Shown: positions 1 through 7,637 of the stretch, piece by piece
How the letters are laid out: each line of letters begins with the position of its first letter
Numbering within the stretch: position 1 is the first letter of the stretch
Origin: Muribaculaceae bacterium
Lineage (GTDB): Bacteria > Bacteroidota > Bacteroidia > Bacteroidales > Muribaculaceae
Length of the DNA: 64,000 bases
Direction: 5' to 3'
Assembly: GCA_017619935.1 (NCBI GenBank)
Contig: JAFZRJ010000004.1
Location: 1 to 64,000 of the forward strand
Program-made: the position numbers and the translations under genes
Notes under the pieces: generated by a model
What the model was told of the DNA's origin: nothing
Database searches by the model: none
Seen by the model: only the letters and a program-made list of their open reading frames with translations

Positions 1-240
1 GCTAAGGCTCGTGACCTCGTTGCCGACCCCGTGGACTACATCAAGGCAGACCTCGCCATTCAAGAAAAAGGCGTGGAGCTTCTCTACAAGTGCATGGCCG
101 AACTCCGTGATGACCCAACCACCTACGACATCATGAAGGCCTATCTCGCTGATGAGGAAGAAGACCTCTACTGGTCGCAGGGACAACTTGAACTCATCGA
201 GAAAATCGGTGCTCAGAACTGGCTTTTCACGCAACTCTAA
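1..240 (+). CDS. Bacterioferritin/Dps-like ferritin fold protein, C-terminal part
   Basis: The reading frame is open from the first base of the window, so the 5' end lies outside. The visible 79 residues end in a helix with the acidic stretch DEEEDLYWSQGQLELIEKIG followed by AQNWLFTQL, which closely matches the last helix and tail of bacterioferritin-type proteins (usual pattern EDEEEH...QLELIxxIGLQNYL). An upstream Glu in IQEKGVELLYKC fits a metal-ligand helix. The family stores iron and protects against peroxide in the cytoplasm. In Bacteroidetes the Dps-like (DPSL) variants have this tail, so both are possible. A small winged-helix gene follows 12 bp downstream, probably in the same transcript. 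Confidence 0.75.
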   Translation, partial: AKARDLVADPVDYIKADLAIQEKGVELLYKCMAELRDDPTTYDIMKAYLADEEEDLYWSQGQLELIEKIGAQNWLFTQL

Positions 241-252
241 ATTTCGACCAAG

Positions 253-432
253 ATGGAAGCAAAAGAACAAGTGCTAGAAGTCATGCGAAAGGCTGGCGTG
301 CCTTTGAACGCAGGCAAAGTGGCTGAATTGTCGGGCCTCGACCGCAAGGTCGTTGACAAGGCGTTCGCCGAGTTGAAGAAAGAGGGTGCCATCGTGTCGC
401 CCGTCCGCTGCAAGTGGGAACCCGCAAAATAA
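253..432 (+). CDS. Small winged-helix DNA-binding protein (59 aa)
   Basis: This 59-codon gene starts with ATG at 253, 12 bp after the ferritin-like gene. The sequence contains a helix-turn-helix pattern ([18 protein letters not shown], then [16 protein letters not shown] and a final strand CKWEPAK), which is a minimal winged-helix fold. Proteins of this kind are usually annotated as MarR-like or 'transcriptional regulator'. No ligand domain is present. Its position suggests a link to the ferritin-like gene, perhaps as regulator, but that is inference. A strong intrinsic terminator follows within 25 bp, closing the operon. Confidence 0.7.
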   Translation: MEAKEQVLEVMRKAGVPLNAGKVAELSGLDRKVVDKAFAELKKEGAIVSPVRCKWEPAK

Positions 433-456
433 CGTCGGCTACGAACCAATATGAAG

Positions 457-481
457 GAGTGCTTTCGGGCACTCTTTTTTA
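457..481 (+). terminator. Intrinsic terminator of the ferritin/winged-helix operon
   Basis: A 6-bp perfect stem GAGTGC/GCACTC with loop TTTCGG is followed directly by six T residues, 25 bp after the stop of the winged-helix gene. Confidence 0.85.
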
Positions 482-602
482 TTGCGTCTTCGGCAACGAA
501 ACGGACTCCATCATTTAGCGGTAACTCATTCGCTGGATGATGGAATTTGGTTTTTGCTGGGTGAAGTCATCGCTGGGTTGAAGGTGGGGATGGGGAACGC
601 GA

Positions 603-634
603 TTTGCACTATTGAGTAAAATGATATAACTTTG
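603..634 (+). promoter_or_regulatory. Bacteroidetes-type promoter for namZ
   Basis: TTG at 604-606 and TAACTTTG at 627-634 are 20 bp apart, matching the Bacteroidetes sigma-ABfr -33/-7 pattern (TTG, then TAnnTTTG). The predicted start site lies about 55 bp upstream of the namZ ATG. Confidence 0.65.
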
Positions 635-695
635 CATTGAAAAATGTAAGGGTTCATGATTTGGACCGGTCAATAATGAGAATCGTTTTGTGAAG

Positions 696-1901
696 ATGAA
701 AAAGATAATGGTTATGATGGCGTTGGTCTTGTGCGTGATGGCTTGTCACAGCACTAACGCCAACGTGGAAAAAGAGACCTCGGAGAGTTCGGTCTGTACT
801 GGCGAAGTGGTGGTGGGCGCCGCCCGCACCGACATCTATGTCCCGCGACTGAAGGGCAAGCGCCTGGCGTTGCTCAGCAACCAAACGGGAATAGTGGACG
901 GCAAACATGTGCTCGACGTGATGCTGGAGAAAGGGCTGAACGTGGTGACCATCTTCTCGCCCGAGCATGGCTTCAGGGGGACTGCCGATGCCGGTGAGCA
1001 CGTCGCCAGCAGTGTGGACGAGAAGACGGGCATCCCCATCGCGTCGCTCTACGAGGGCAAGTCGCCCATGCCCAGCAAGGAAACGATGGACAAGTTCGAC
1101 GTCATCGTGGTGGACTTGCAGGATGTGGGGCTGCGCTTCTACACCTACTATGTGACGATGATCAACCTGATGGACGCCGCCGTCATCCACAACAAGCAGG
1201 TGGTGATATTTGACCGTCCTAACCCCAACATCATGACCGTCGACGGCCCCATTCTGGACATGAGCCTGAAGAGCGGAGTGGGGCGCCTGCCCATCCCCAC
1301 CGTTTATGGGATGACGATGGGTGAACTTGCGCTCATGGCCAACGGCGAGCACTGGCTGACCGAGGGCAAGACTTGCCAACTCACGGTGATACCGTGCGAC
1401 AATTATACGCGGGAGACCCGCTATGAACTGCCGGTGGCGCCGTCGCCCAACTTGCCCAATATGCTGTCGATATACCTCTATCCGTCAACGTGCTTTTTCG
1501 AGGGCACTCCCGTGAGTCTGGGCCGTGGCACCGATTGGCCGTTCCAGGTCTATGGGCATCCCGACATGAAAGGTTACAGTTTCTCGTTTACCCCCCGCAG
1601 CCGCTTCGGGGCGAAGAATCCACCGTGCCTCAACCAGTTGTGCTATGGTGTTGATCTTCACGAGATGGACACTGAGGCGGCGATTGCGCAGGGCATCAAC
1701 ATGGAATATGTGATTGATGCCTATCGCAACTTGAAAATGGGCGACAAGTTTTTCACGCGTTTCTTCGATTTGCTCACGGGCAACCGCAATATCAAGCAAA
1801 TGATTATGGACGGCAAGAGCGCCGCCGAGATCAAGGCTTCGTGGACTGGCGACGTGATGGCGTTCAAGAAGCAGCGCGAACCGTATTTGATTTATAAATA
1901 A
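696..1901 (+). CDS. namZ: Exo-beta-N-acetylmuramidase NamZ-type lipoprotein (DUF1343)
   Basis: The 401-residue product starts at ATG 696; a GTG two codons earlier is possible but the signal peptide begins more naturally at MKKIMVMM. The signal sequence ends in an imperfect lipobox (CVMAC), suggesting an envelope lipoprotein. The rest matches DUF1343: LALLSNQTGI, FSPEHGFRG, DLQDVGLRFYTYYVTM and IFDRPNPN. The family founder, B. subtilis NamZ, and a Tannerella homologue release N-acetylmuramic acid from the non-reducing end of peptidoglycan fragments. Length fits the family. An SSS-family symporter starts 9 bp downstream, which suggests release and uptake of a cell-wall sugar as one unit. The specific substrate is inferred from the family. 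Confidence 0.85.
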   Translation: MKKIMVMMALVLCVMACHSTNANVEKETSESSVCTGEVVVGAARTDIYVPRLKGKRLALLSNQTGIVDGKHVLDVMLEKGLNVVTIFSPEHGFRGTADAGEHVASSVDEKTGIPIASLYEGKSPMPSKETMDKFDVIVVDLQDVGLRFYTYYVTMINLMDAAVIHNKQVVIFDRPNPNIMTVDGPILDMSLKSGVGRLPIPTVYGMTMGELALMANGEHWLTEGKTCQLTVIPCDNYTRETRYELPVAPSPNLPNMLSIYLYPSTCFFEGTPVSLGRGTDWPFQVYGHPDMKGYSFSFTPRSRFGAKNPPCLNQLCYGVDLHEMDTEAAIAQGINMEYVIDAYRNLKMGDKFFTRFFDLLTGNRNIKQMIMDGKSAAEIKASWTGDVMAFKKQREPYLIYK

Positions 1902-1910
1902 AAGATTGAT

Positions 1911-3356
1911 ATGACTCCGTGGATTGTTTTGGCCACCATAGTTGGCTATTTTGCAGTATTATTCCTGATTTCATGGATGGTGTCGCGTCGCAGCGACAAT
2001 CAAGCCGCGCTCACCGGTGGGCGTGAGGCGCCGTGGTTTATCGTGGCGATAGCCATGATAGGTGCCCCCATCTCGGGCGTCACCTTCGTTTCGGTCCCCG
2101 GCATGGTGGTTGCCAAGAGTTACAGCTACCTGCAGATGACGTTGGGCTTTGTGATTGGCTATTTTGCCATCGCCTACGTCCTGATTCCGCTGTTCTACAA
2201 GCGCAACCTGGTGTCGATTTACGGCTATCTCGAACAGCGCTTCGGCGATGGCACTCACAAGACGGGCGCATGGTTCTTCTTCATCAGCAAGATGCTGGGT
2301 GCTGCCGTGCGCTTCTATGTGGTGTGCGTCACCTTGCAGTTGCTTGTGTTCAGCCCTCTCGGCATCCCCTTCATCGTGAATGTGATTGTGACCATTGCGC
2401 TCATCTTCCTCTACACCTTGCAGGGTGGGGTGAAGACCGTGATTTGGACCGATACGCTCAAGTCGTTCTGTCTGGTGATGTCGGTGGTGCTGTGCATCTT
2501 CTTCATTGCCCGCGGGCTGGGTTATGACTTGGCGGGCATGTGCAAGGCCATCGCTGCCGACGACACGTCGCGTATGTTTTTCTTCGACAATCCCAAGGAG
2601 GGTACCTACTTCTGGAAGCAGTTCATTGCCGGCATATTCATGGTGATAGCCACCACGGGCCTCGACCAAGACCTGATGCAGCGCACGCTGGCGAGCAAGA
2701 ACGCCAAGGAGTCGAAGAAAGGCTTGATTGTGAGCGGTATCACGCAGTTCTTTGTGATTGCGTTGTTCTTGATATTGGGAACCCTGTTGGCGATGCACGT
2801 CAAGGCGAACGGCATGAATATGCCCGAAAAGAGCGACGAGTTGTTCGGCTCGGTGGCGTTCTCCAGTGGTATGCCCGTTGTGGTGGGAGTGCTGTTTATC
2901 CTGGGTCTGATTGCGGCCGCCTATTCGGCTGCCGGCTCGGCACTCACGTCGCTCACCACCTCGTTCACCGTCGATATCCTCAATGCCGATCGTCGTAAAG
3001 ATGAGGCCTCGCTGGGCCGCACCCGAAAGGTGGTGCACGTGGCGATGGCTGCCGGCATGGGGCTGGTGATACTCGTGTTTTATGCCATCAGCAACAGCGA
3101 CGCCATCAGCGCCGTCTATACGTTGGCGAGTTACACCTACGGGCCCATTTTGGGACTGTTTGCCTTCGGCATGATGTGTGGCAAGAGTGTGCGCGACCGG
3201 CTGGTGCCGGTGGTGTGTGTGGCGGCGCCCGTCATCAGTTTCTTCATCCAGCGGTGGCTGGAGTCCAGTTACGGCTACACGCTGGGATTTGAGTTGCTGC
3301 TGCTGAATGCGGCCCTTACCATGCTGGGACTGCTGGTTCTTGTCAAACGCAATTAA
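1911..3356 (+). CDS. Sodium:solute symporter (SSS family)
   Basis: A 481-residue polytopic membrane protein with about 12-13 hydrophobic segments spread along its whole length, beginning WIVLATIVGYFAVLFLISW. Typical SSS features are PISGVTFVSVPG in the second helix, the LVSIYGYLEQRFG stretch after the third, and AAYSAAGSALTSLTTSFTVD in a late helix. The family couples substrate uptake to Na+ entry across the inner membrane. It lies 9 bp downstream of namZ and 15 bp upstream of a WYL-type regulator. A muramic acid or related amino-sugar substrate is a reasonable inference from the neighbour, but the sequence does not prove it. Confidence 0.85.
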   Translation: MTPWIVLATIVGYFAVLFLISWMVSRRSDNQAALTGGREAPWFIVAIAMIGAPISGVTFVSVPGMVVAKSYSYLQMTLGFVIGYFAIAYVLIPLFYKRNLVSIYGYLEQRFGDGTHKTGAWFFFISKMLGAAVRFYVVCVTLQLLVFSPLGIPFIVNVIVTIALIFLYTLQGGVKTVIWTDTLKSFCLVMSVVLCIFFIARGLGYDLAGMCKAIAADDTSRMFFFDNPKEGTYFWKQFIAGIFMVIATTGLDQDLMQRTLASKNAKESKKGLIVSGITQFFVIALFLILGTLLAMHVKANGMNMPEKSDELFGSVAFSSGMPVVVGVLFILGLIAAAYSAAGSALTSLTTSFTVDILNADRRKDEASLGRTRKVVHVAMAAGMGLVILVFYAISNSDAISAVYTLASYTYGPILGLFAFGMMCGKSVRDRLVPVVCVAAPVISFFIQRWLESSYGYTLGFELLLLNAALTMLGLLVLVKRN

Positions 3357-3371
3357 GGTGGAATAGTAGCG

Positions 3372-4265
3372 ATGCGCAATACAATCAACTGTTACCTGTG
3401 GCTTGTGGACACGATACGCCGTTACGGCCGCATCACCCTCGCCGAGATCAGCCGCCAGTGGCAGCGGTCGCCGTTGAGCGACGGCAAGCCCATGCCGCGG
3501 CGCACTTTTCACACCTATCGCAACGCCGCCGAGCAGTTGCTTGACGTGAACATCAACTGCGACCGCTCGACCTTTGAATACTACATCGAAGACCAGGGCG
3601 ACGGCAAAAGTTCCATCCACGACTGGCTGCTGAACTCGATGGCCGTCAACGACGCGTTGCGCGAAGTGGGCGATGTGTCGGGCCGCGTGGTGCTGGAGAA
3701 TGTGCCCAGTGCGCGTCATCACCTGCCGGTCATCATCGACGCGCTCAAGCAGAACGTTCGCATACAGTTTGCCTACAAGTCCTACACCCGTTCGCAGCGT
3801 TTGTCGGGCGTCACGATTGAGCCTTATTTCGTGAAGATTTTCAAACAGTTGTGGTATGTGATAGGCTACAACGTCAAGGACCGCAAAATCAAGACCTACG
3901 CCCTCGACCGCATGAGCGACTTGACGTTGCTCGCCGGCGAGGAGTTTGTGATGCCCAGCGGCATCAGTCCGCAGGAGTTTTTCAAGGATTGCTTTGGTAT
4001 CACCACCAACCAAAACAAGGTCAAGCACATCATCTTGCGCGTGGAGCCCACTCAGGCGAAGTATTTCCGCGCCTTGCCGTTGCATCCCTCGCAGGAAGAG
4101 GAGGTACATGATTCCTACTCGGTGTTTCACTATCGCATGCGCATCACCTACGACTTGCGCGAGGAGTTGCTCTCGCATGGCAGCGCCATTGAGGTGATCC
4201 AGCCTCCCGAACTCAAGACCATGATTCGCGAGGAGTTGCAACGCGCTTTGGAGCAGTATCAGTGA
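3372..4265 (+). CDS. WYL-domain transcriptional regulator
   Basis: The 297-residue protein has an N-terminal helix-turn-helix region (about residues 5-60, with YGRITLAEISRQWQ) and a WYL domain at about 110-200 containing RIQFAYKSYT, IEPYFVKIFKQLWYVIGYN and KTYALDRMSDL, followed by a C-terminal WCX-like extension. WYL proteins sense small ligands or nucleic acids and regulate transcription. The gene starts 15 bp after the symporter, so it may control the namZ-symporter operon itself. The following lipoprotein's start codon lies 50 bp downstream. Confidence 0.85.
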   Translation: MRNTINCYLWLVDTIRRYGRITLAEISRQWQRSPLSDGKPMPRRTFHTYRNAAEQLLDVNINCDRSTFEYYIEDQGDGKSSIHDWLLNSMAVNDALREVGDVSGRVVLENVPSARHHLPVIIDALKQNVRIQFAYKSYTRSQRLSGVTIEPYFVKIFKQLWYVIGYNVKDRKIKTYALDRMSDLTLLAGEEFVMPSGISPQEFFKDCFGITTNQNKVKHIILRVEPTQAKYFRALPLHPSQEEEVHDSYSVFHYRMRITYDLREELLSHGSAIEVIQPPELKTMIREELQRALEQYQ

Positions 4266-4315
4266 AGCCGATGCTCATTGGCGAAAAACAGATTAACCCT
4301 ATAAATATTGATACA

Positions 4316-4975
4316 ATGAAAAAAAATCTTATTGCGGTGGCAACCCTTGTGGCGCTCGTGGCCAGCAGTTGCGGCAATATGTTGGGCACCACGGGTGCCA
4401 ACGGTAACAATGGCGGCACGTTGGGCAACGTGCTGGGTAGCGTGCTCGGCGGCCTGAACGGCGCCAATATGGGCAACAGCCTGCTCGACATGGTGATTGG
4501 CTATATCAAGATTGACCAGCGCGAACTCTATGGCACGTGGCAATATACTGCGCCAGGATGCGCCTTTACCAGTGAACAACTGCTGGCGAAGGCCGGTGGC
4601 GCTGTGGCGGCCGGTCAGGTCAAGGAGAAACTGGCGCCCATCTATAGCAATGTGGGCATCAATGGTAACAACACCTATTTCGTGTTTACCCAAGACGGCA
4701 AGTATCAGGCGAAGGTGAACGGCATCCCCTTGAGCGGCACATACACCTACGACAAGGAGAACAGTGCCATCAAGATGCAGTCGCTGCTGACGGTGACGGG
4801 TTATCTCACGCGCACCACGTCGGGCATGGCGCTCACCTTCGAGTCGAAGAAACTGCTTTCGGTCCTTCAGGCGGTGACCGCCCTGAGTGGCAACAGCACC
4901 ATCAAGACGGTGGGCGACCTGAGCAAGGAGTTCGACGGCGTGCGTGTCGGCTTTGAAATGGCTAAGACCAACTGA
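4316..4975 (+). CDS. DUF4923-type lipoprotein
   Basis: The reading frame is open from 4262, but ATG 4316 gives a clean lipoprotein signal (MKKNLIAVATLVALVASSC), so that start was chosen; product 219 aa. A Gly/Asn-rich linker (about residues 20-60) precedes a domain with ELYGTWQYTAPGCAFTSEQL, LAKAGGAVAAGQVKEKL and a lipocalin-like run of beta strands ending KEFDGVRVGFEM. This pattern is that of DUF4923, a family known mainly from Bacteroidales lipoproteins; its function is unknown. It is the last gene of the block before a two-way terminator. Confidence 0.75.
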   Translation: MKKNLIAVATLVALVASSCGNMLGTTGANGNNGGTLGNVLGSVLGGLNGANMGNSLLDMVIGYIKIDQRELYGTWQYTAPGCAFTSEQLLAKAGGAVAAGQVKEKLAPIYSNVGINGNNTYFVFTQDGKYQAKVNGIPLSGTYTYDKENSAIKMQSLLTVTGYLTRTTSGMALTFESKKLLSVLQAVTALSGNSTIKTVGDLSKEFDGVRVGFEMAKTN

Positions 4976-5026
4976 TCGTTGTTCACCCTCTGAACGGGTT
5001 GTGGGCGCTGGCCCCCCAAAAAAAAC

Positions 5027-5063
5027 AACCTCCTATCTCGGTATGTCGAAATAGGAGGTTTAT
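5027..5063 (-). terminator. Intrinsic terminator between convergent DUF4923 and LuxR-type genes
   Basis: A 10-bp perfect inverted repeat AACCTCCTAT/ATAGGAGGTT (5027-5036, 5051-5060). Read on the minus strand it is followed by a run of eight T, so it mainly ends the LuxR-type gene. On the plus strand the T run is weak but it may still act for the DUF4923 gene. Confidence 0.8.
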
Positions 5064-5090
5064 TTCTTGAATATCAGTTACGCTATATGA

Positions 5091-5309
5091 TTAGTCATCC
5101 GTTGAGAGGATTTTCAAACGAAAAGCGTTACCAATCAGTTCGGCTGCGTTGCGCGAAGCGGTCTTGCGCAGCAGCTGCTTGCGGTGGTATTCTACCGTGT
5201 TTGACGAGATATACAGCTTGTCGGCAATGTCCTTGCTGTTATATCCGTACGATAATAATTCCAGCACCTCAAGTTCTCTTGCCGTTAAGTCGATGTTGGG
5301 GTTGCTCAT
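5091..5309 (-). CDS. Stand-alone LuxR/GerE-type HTH protein (72 aa)
   Basis: The whole protein is one GerE-type helix-turn-helix: LTARELEVLELLSYGYNSKD, IADKLYISSNTVEYHRKQLL, then a short tail. The usual receiver or ligand domain is missing, so it is a single-domain regulator. Family members bind DNA as dimers. It is monocistronic, with a promoter about 45 bp upstream and a strong terminator about 30 bp downstream. Target genes are not evident; the large secreted-protein cluster lies upstream of it. Confidence 0.85.
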   Translation of the reverse strand: MSNPNIDLTARELEVLELLSYGYNSKDIADKLYISSNTVEYHRKQLLRKTASRNAAELIGNAFRLKILSTDD

Positions 5310-5352
5310 ATATTTTTAATAAAGATTATTTTCCTAGCTAATGATGTGATTG

Positions 5353-5384
5353 CAAATGTAGTACATAAAAAGAATTAAATCCAA
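5353..5384 (-). promoter_or_regulatory. Promoter of the LuxR-type gene
   Basis: On the minus strand TACATTTG (5353-5360) and TTG (5382-5384) are separated by 21 bp, matching the Bacteroidetes -7/-33 pattern. Confidence 0.55.
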
Positions 5385-5619
5385 ATATTTTATCGATAAA
5401 AGTCGGCTATTTACTCTAAAACTACCCATTTCGGTATAATATTTTAGCGATTTCTTTAAAAAAGCCTCCGGACTGTAAGAGTTTTCCTGTCGCTGGCCGT
5501 CGGGCGCGTACTTGCGTGGATTCGCCCATCCGCTCTTGCGAATTCCTTGAAAAAGACGACAAAAAATGAGATTTCGGAAGAAAAATCGAAAAAAAAATGA
5601 TATTTTTTTGGAATTTTCT

Positions 5620-5649
5620 TTGCAGTATGAAAAAAATGTACTAAATTTG
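5620..5649 (+). promoter_or_regulatory. Plus-strand promoter of candidate small RNA
   Basis: TTG at 5620-5622 and TAAATTTG at 5642-5649 are 19 bp apart. No convincing ORF follows; a terminator hairpin follows about 65 bp later. Confidence 0.5.
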
Positions 5650-5655
5650 CAGCGA

Positions 5656-5756
5656 AGATATAATTATTGCTATTATACTACATCGAAAAAGTAAATTTTC
5701 TCATACTCTAAAATTGGCAGGTGCGATTTTGTGAAAAATTGCATCTGCGCTCTTTT
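5656..5756 (+). ncRNA. Candidate small RNA (about 100 nt)
   Basis: A good Bacteroidetes promoter ends at 5649. A stable hairpin at 5717-5748 (14-bp stem including two G-T pairs, 4-base loop) is followed by CTCTTTT. Together they would define a transcript of about 100 nt with no apparent coding content. Exact ends are estimates and no RNA family was recognised. Confidence 0.4.
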
Positions 5757-5832
5757 AAACGGCACCATCCTCATGACACCCTCCCCCGTTGCCAAACTAG
5801 TTGAGGCGGGTATGGAGGTGACAACAGCAACA

Positions 5833-5862
5833 AAAAAACTCACCTTGGATGGTGAGTTTTTT
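5833..5862 (-). terminator. Terminator downstream of the SUMF1-type gene
   Basis: AACTCACC/GGTGAGTT with loop TTGGAT, flanked by A and T runs on both sides, so it can act in both directions. The same hairpin, with a slightly different loop, lies downstream of the paralogue at 16586-16616. Confidence 0.8.
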
Positions 5863-5892
5863 GCTGTGTGTGCAATGCGTTTCGCCGTGCCG

Positions 5893-7560
5893 TTAGGGTT
5901 CAGTGCTGTCGGACTCTGGCAAGACGAGCCGTAATCCGAATCCGGGATCACGACGGGAGGGATCGGCGGCGCTACGTCTTGTCGGGCGGCATAAACTGGA
6001 CTCCATACTCCAATCGCCACTTCGCTCTATGCGATCATCGCCCGTTTCGGGACCTGTGGGGTTAGTTTGGGCATCATTGCTGAAGTAAGTGGCGTACCAG
6101 TCTTGACACCATTCTCTCACATTGCCGCTCATGTCGTAAAGCCACAGTTCGTTGGGATACTTGATGGCCACCACATGAGTACCATAGCCGGAATTCGGAT
6201 CGCCTGGGTTAAGGCCATAAAAAGAGTTATTCGCGTACCATGCCACCACATCAATATCATTGCTGCCAGCGTAGGTGTAACCCTGGCTCCTGTTGCCGCC
6301 ACGGGCTGCATATTCCCATTCGGCCTCGGTGGGCAAGCGGAAATGCTTGCCGGTCAGTTCGTTCAGTTTCGTGATAAATTCTTGGCAATCCTCCCAGTTC
6401 GCCGACTCCACAGGACGTTGAAGGTTCGTTCCGTAGCTCACATTGATATGATAGGATCCATAGTCCTTGTTGCCGTACCCATTGAAATAAGATGGGTTGG
6501 ACCCCATCACCGCCTGCCACAATTGCTGTGTGACCTCGGTCTGGCCGATGGCGAAAGTGCTCAGGGTGACCGGGTGGGGTCGCATACTGGAGTCCCAGCC
6601 GCCCATGGTGTACGTGCCTCCATCGACTTTCACCATTCTGAACGAGACGCCGTTGACCGTGTATTCGGTGATGGTGGGCGGTCCGGTGACCACCAGACCT
6701 AGAATGATGTTGATGACGTCGTTCACGTCAGAGATGTCTACAACGCCGTCGCCGTTCACATCGCCGTCGTCGGTCTTCGGGCTGAGGTCCAGTATCATAT
6801 TGATGACGGCATTGACGTCGCTGATGTCCACTTTGCCTTCACGCGTCACGTCGCCAGTGATTTGCAGCCGGGGAATGGTGAATTCCTTGTTGGTGATGCC
6901 CGTGGGCTTGCCCGCGGCTGTCGCGGTGGCGTTGACTGTCAGGTGCTGGTCCTCATTGGTGCGCATGACCGTATAGGGTGACTTCGCGCTCACGCCGTTG
7001 ATGGTGAGCTGGAGGTTGCCCTTGTTGGTGACCTGGATGACGGCACGGTCGGGGAAGATGTCGCAGGTGACCACCGGTGGCGGGACGACGGGCACCTCGA
7101 TGACCGTGTAGGAATTCTCTCTCCTCGTGGAGCCATAAAACGAGTTGTACTCGTCCCCGTAAACGAGATATACATTATAGCCGCTCTTCCAGTAGCGGAT
7201 ATAGAATTCATCACCCTCGCCTTCCTGGGCATAGTTGACATCGTTCCCAGGGGTGTTGGCAAAATAGCTCCCGCCATGGATGTATGCTTTTCTCATGCGG
7301 TTATACAATATGGGTTGGCCCGATTCGGTGGCCACAAAGCACCACAGACATTCATCAGCAATCGACACGGTGTTAGACAAGTAGATGGCGCCATAATCTT
7401 TATTGCTGGCCAAGATATAACGGTTGAGGGTCTTGATTTGATACCAGTGGGTATCGACCGAAGCAGGGTCGTCGGTAACCTCAAACGGGAAAGCCTGCAT
7501 CGTGGCGGGCAGTGCCAGCAGCCCTGCCACTAAAAACATTGATTTGATAAAATTTCTCAT
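5893..7560 (-). CDS. Secreted protein with dockerin-like repeats and SUMF1/C-type-lectin-fold domain
   Basis: A 555-residue secreted protein. A signal peptide (MRNFIKSMFLVAGLL...) precedes a beta-rich N-terminal domain (about 25-155, WYQIKTLNRYILASN) that resembles a ricin-like trefoil, then a chitobiase-C-like domain (about 160-240). Two dockerin-type calcium repeats follow (KVDISDVNAVINMILDL and GVVDISDVNDVINIILGL). The rest (about 310-550) is SUMF1/FGE-like: GTYTMGGWD, IGQTEVTQQLWQAVMG, HFRLPTEAEWEYAARGG, ELWLYDMSGNVREWCQDWY, ending FGLRLVL. Only one Cys sits near the usual catalytic pair, so true formylglycine-generating activity is unlikely; a binding role is more plausible. A close paralogue lies at 16647-18305. 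It is the last gene of a minus-strand series. Confidence 0.8.
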   Translation of the reverse strand: MRNFIKSMFLVAGLLALPATMQAFPFEVTDDPASVDTHWYQIKTLNRYILASNKDYGAIYLSNTVSIADECLWCFVATESGQPILYNRMRKAYIHGGSYFANTPGNDVNYAQEGEGDEFYIRYWKSGYNVYLVYGDEYNSFYGSTRRENSYTVIEVPVVPPPVVTCDIFPDRAVIQVTNKGNLQLTINGVSAKSPYTVMRTNEDQHLTVNATATAAGKPTGITNKEFTIPRLQITGDVTREGKVDISDVNAVINMILDLSPKTDDGDVNGDGVVDISDVNDVINIILGLVVTGPPTITEYTVNGVSFRMVKVDGGTYTMGGWDSSMRPHPVTLSTFAIGQTEVTQQLWQAVMGSNPSYFNGYGNKDYGSYHINVSYGTNLQRPVESANWEDCQEFITKLNELTGKHFRLPTEAEWEYAARGGNRSQGYTYAGSNDIDVVAWYANNSFYGLNPGDPNSGYGTHVVAIKYPNELWLYDMSGNVREWCQDWYATYFSNDAQTNPTGPETGDDRIERSGDWSMESSLCRPTRRSAADPSRRDPGFGLRLVLPESDSTEP

Positions 7561-7603
7561 AGTTTATATTACTTATTAATAAATAATCTCTGGTTGGACA
7601 CAC

Positions 7604-7629
7604 GCCCCCGCCATTGATTTAGCGGGGGC
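7604..7629. repeat. GC-rich intergenic hairpin
   Basis: Perfect 8-bp inverted repeat GCCCCCGC/GCGGGGGC with a 10-base loop, 8 bp past the stop of the next minus-strand gene. There is no T run, so it may be an RNA stabilising or processing stem rather than a terminator. Similar stems sit at the same place at 9856-9887 and 12366-12401, and a decayed one near 18341. Confidence 0.65.
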
Positions 7630-7637
7630 ATTGGGGG

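Larger units (their letters stand above)
5310..5892. other. Intergenic region with promoter, candidate sRNA and terminators
   Basis: This 583-bp stretch between two minus-strand genes contains the LuxR-gene promoter, a GC-richer island near 5470-5550 with a possible GGGCG/CGCCC hairpin, a plus-strand promoter (5620-5649), a hairpin with T tract (5717-5756), and the terminator of the SUMF1-type gene (5833-5862). A GTG-initiated frame at 5731-5934 runs through both terminators and into the antisense of the next gene, so it is not called. Confidence 0.6.

Noticed and set aside
1971..4241. A 756-codon open frame on the minus strand, rich in His, Gln and Arg
   Set aside because: It is the antisense shadow of the symporter and WYL genes, crosses two real genes with normal family motifs, and its composition is that expected from reversed codons.
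5731..5934. A GTG-initiated 67-codon plus-strand frame
   Set aside because: It passes through two terminator hairpins and ends inside the antisense of the SUMF1-type gene.
5893..7560. True formylglycine-generating enzyme (sulfatase activation)
   Set aside because: The pair of catalytic cysteines is not complete, the protein is secreted, and no sulfatase gene is in the window.
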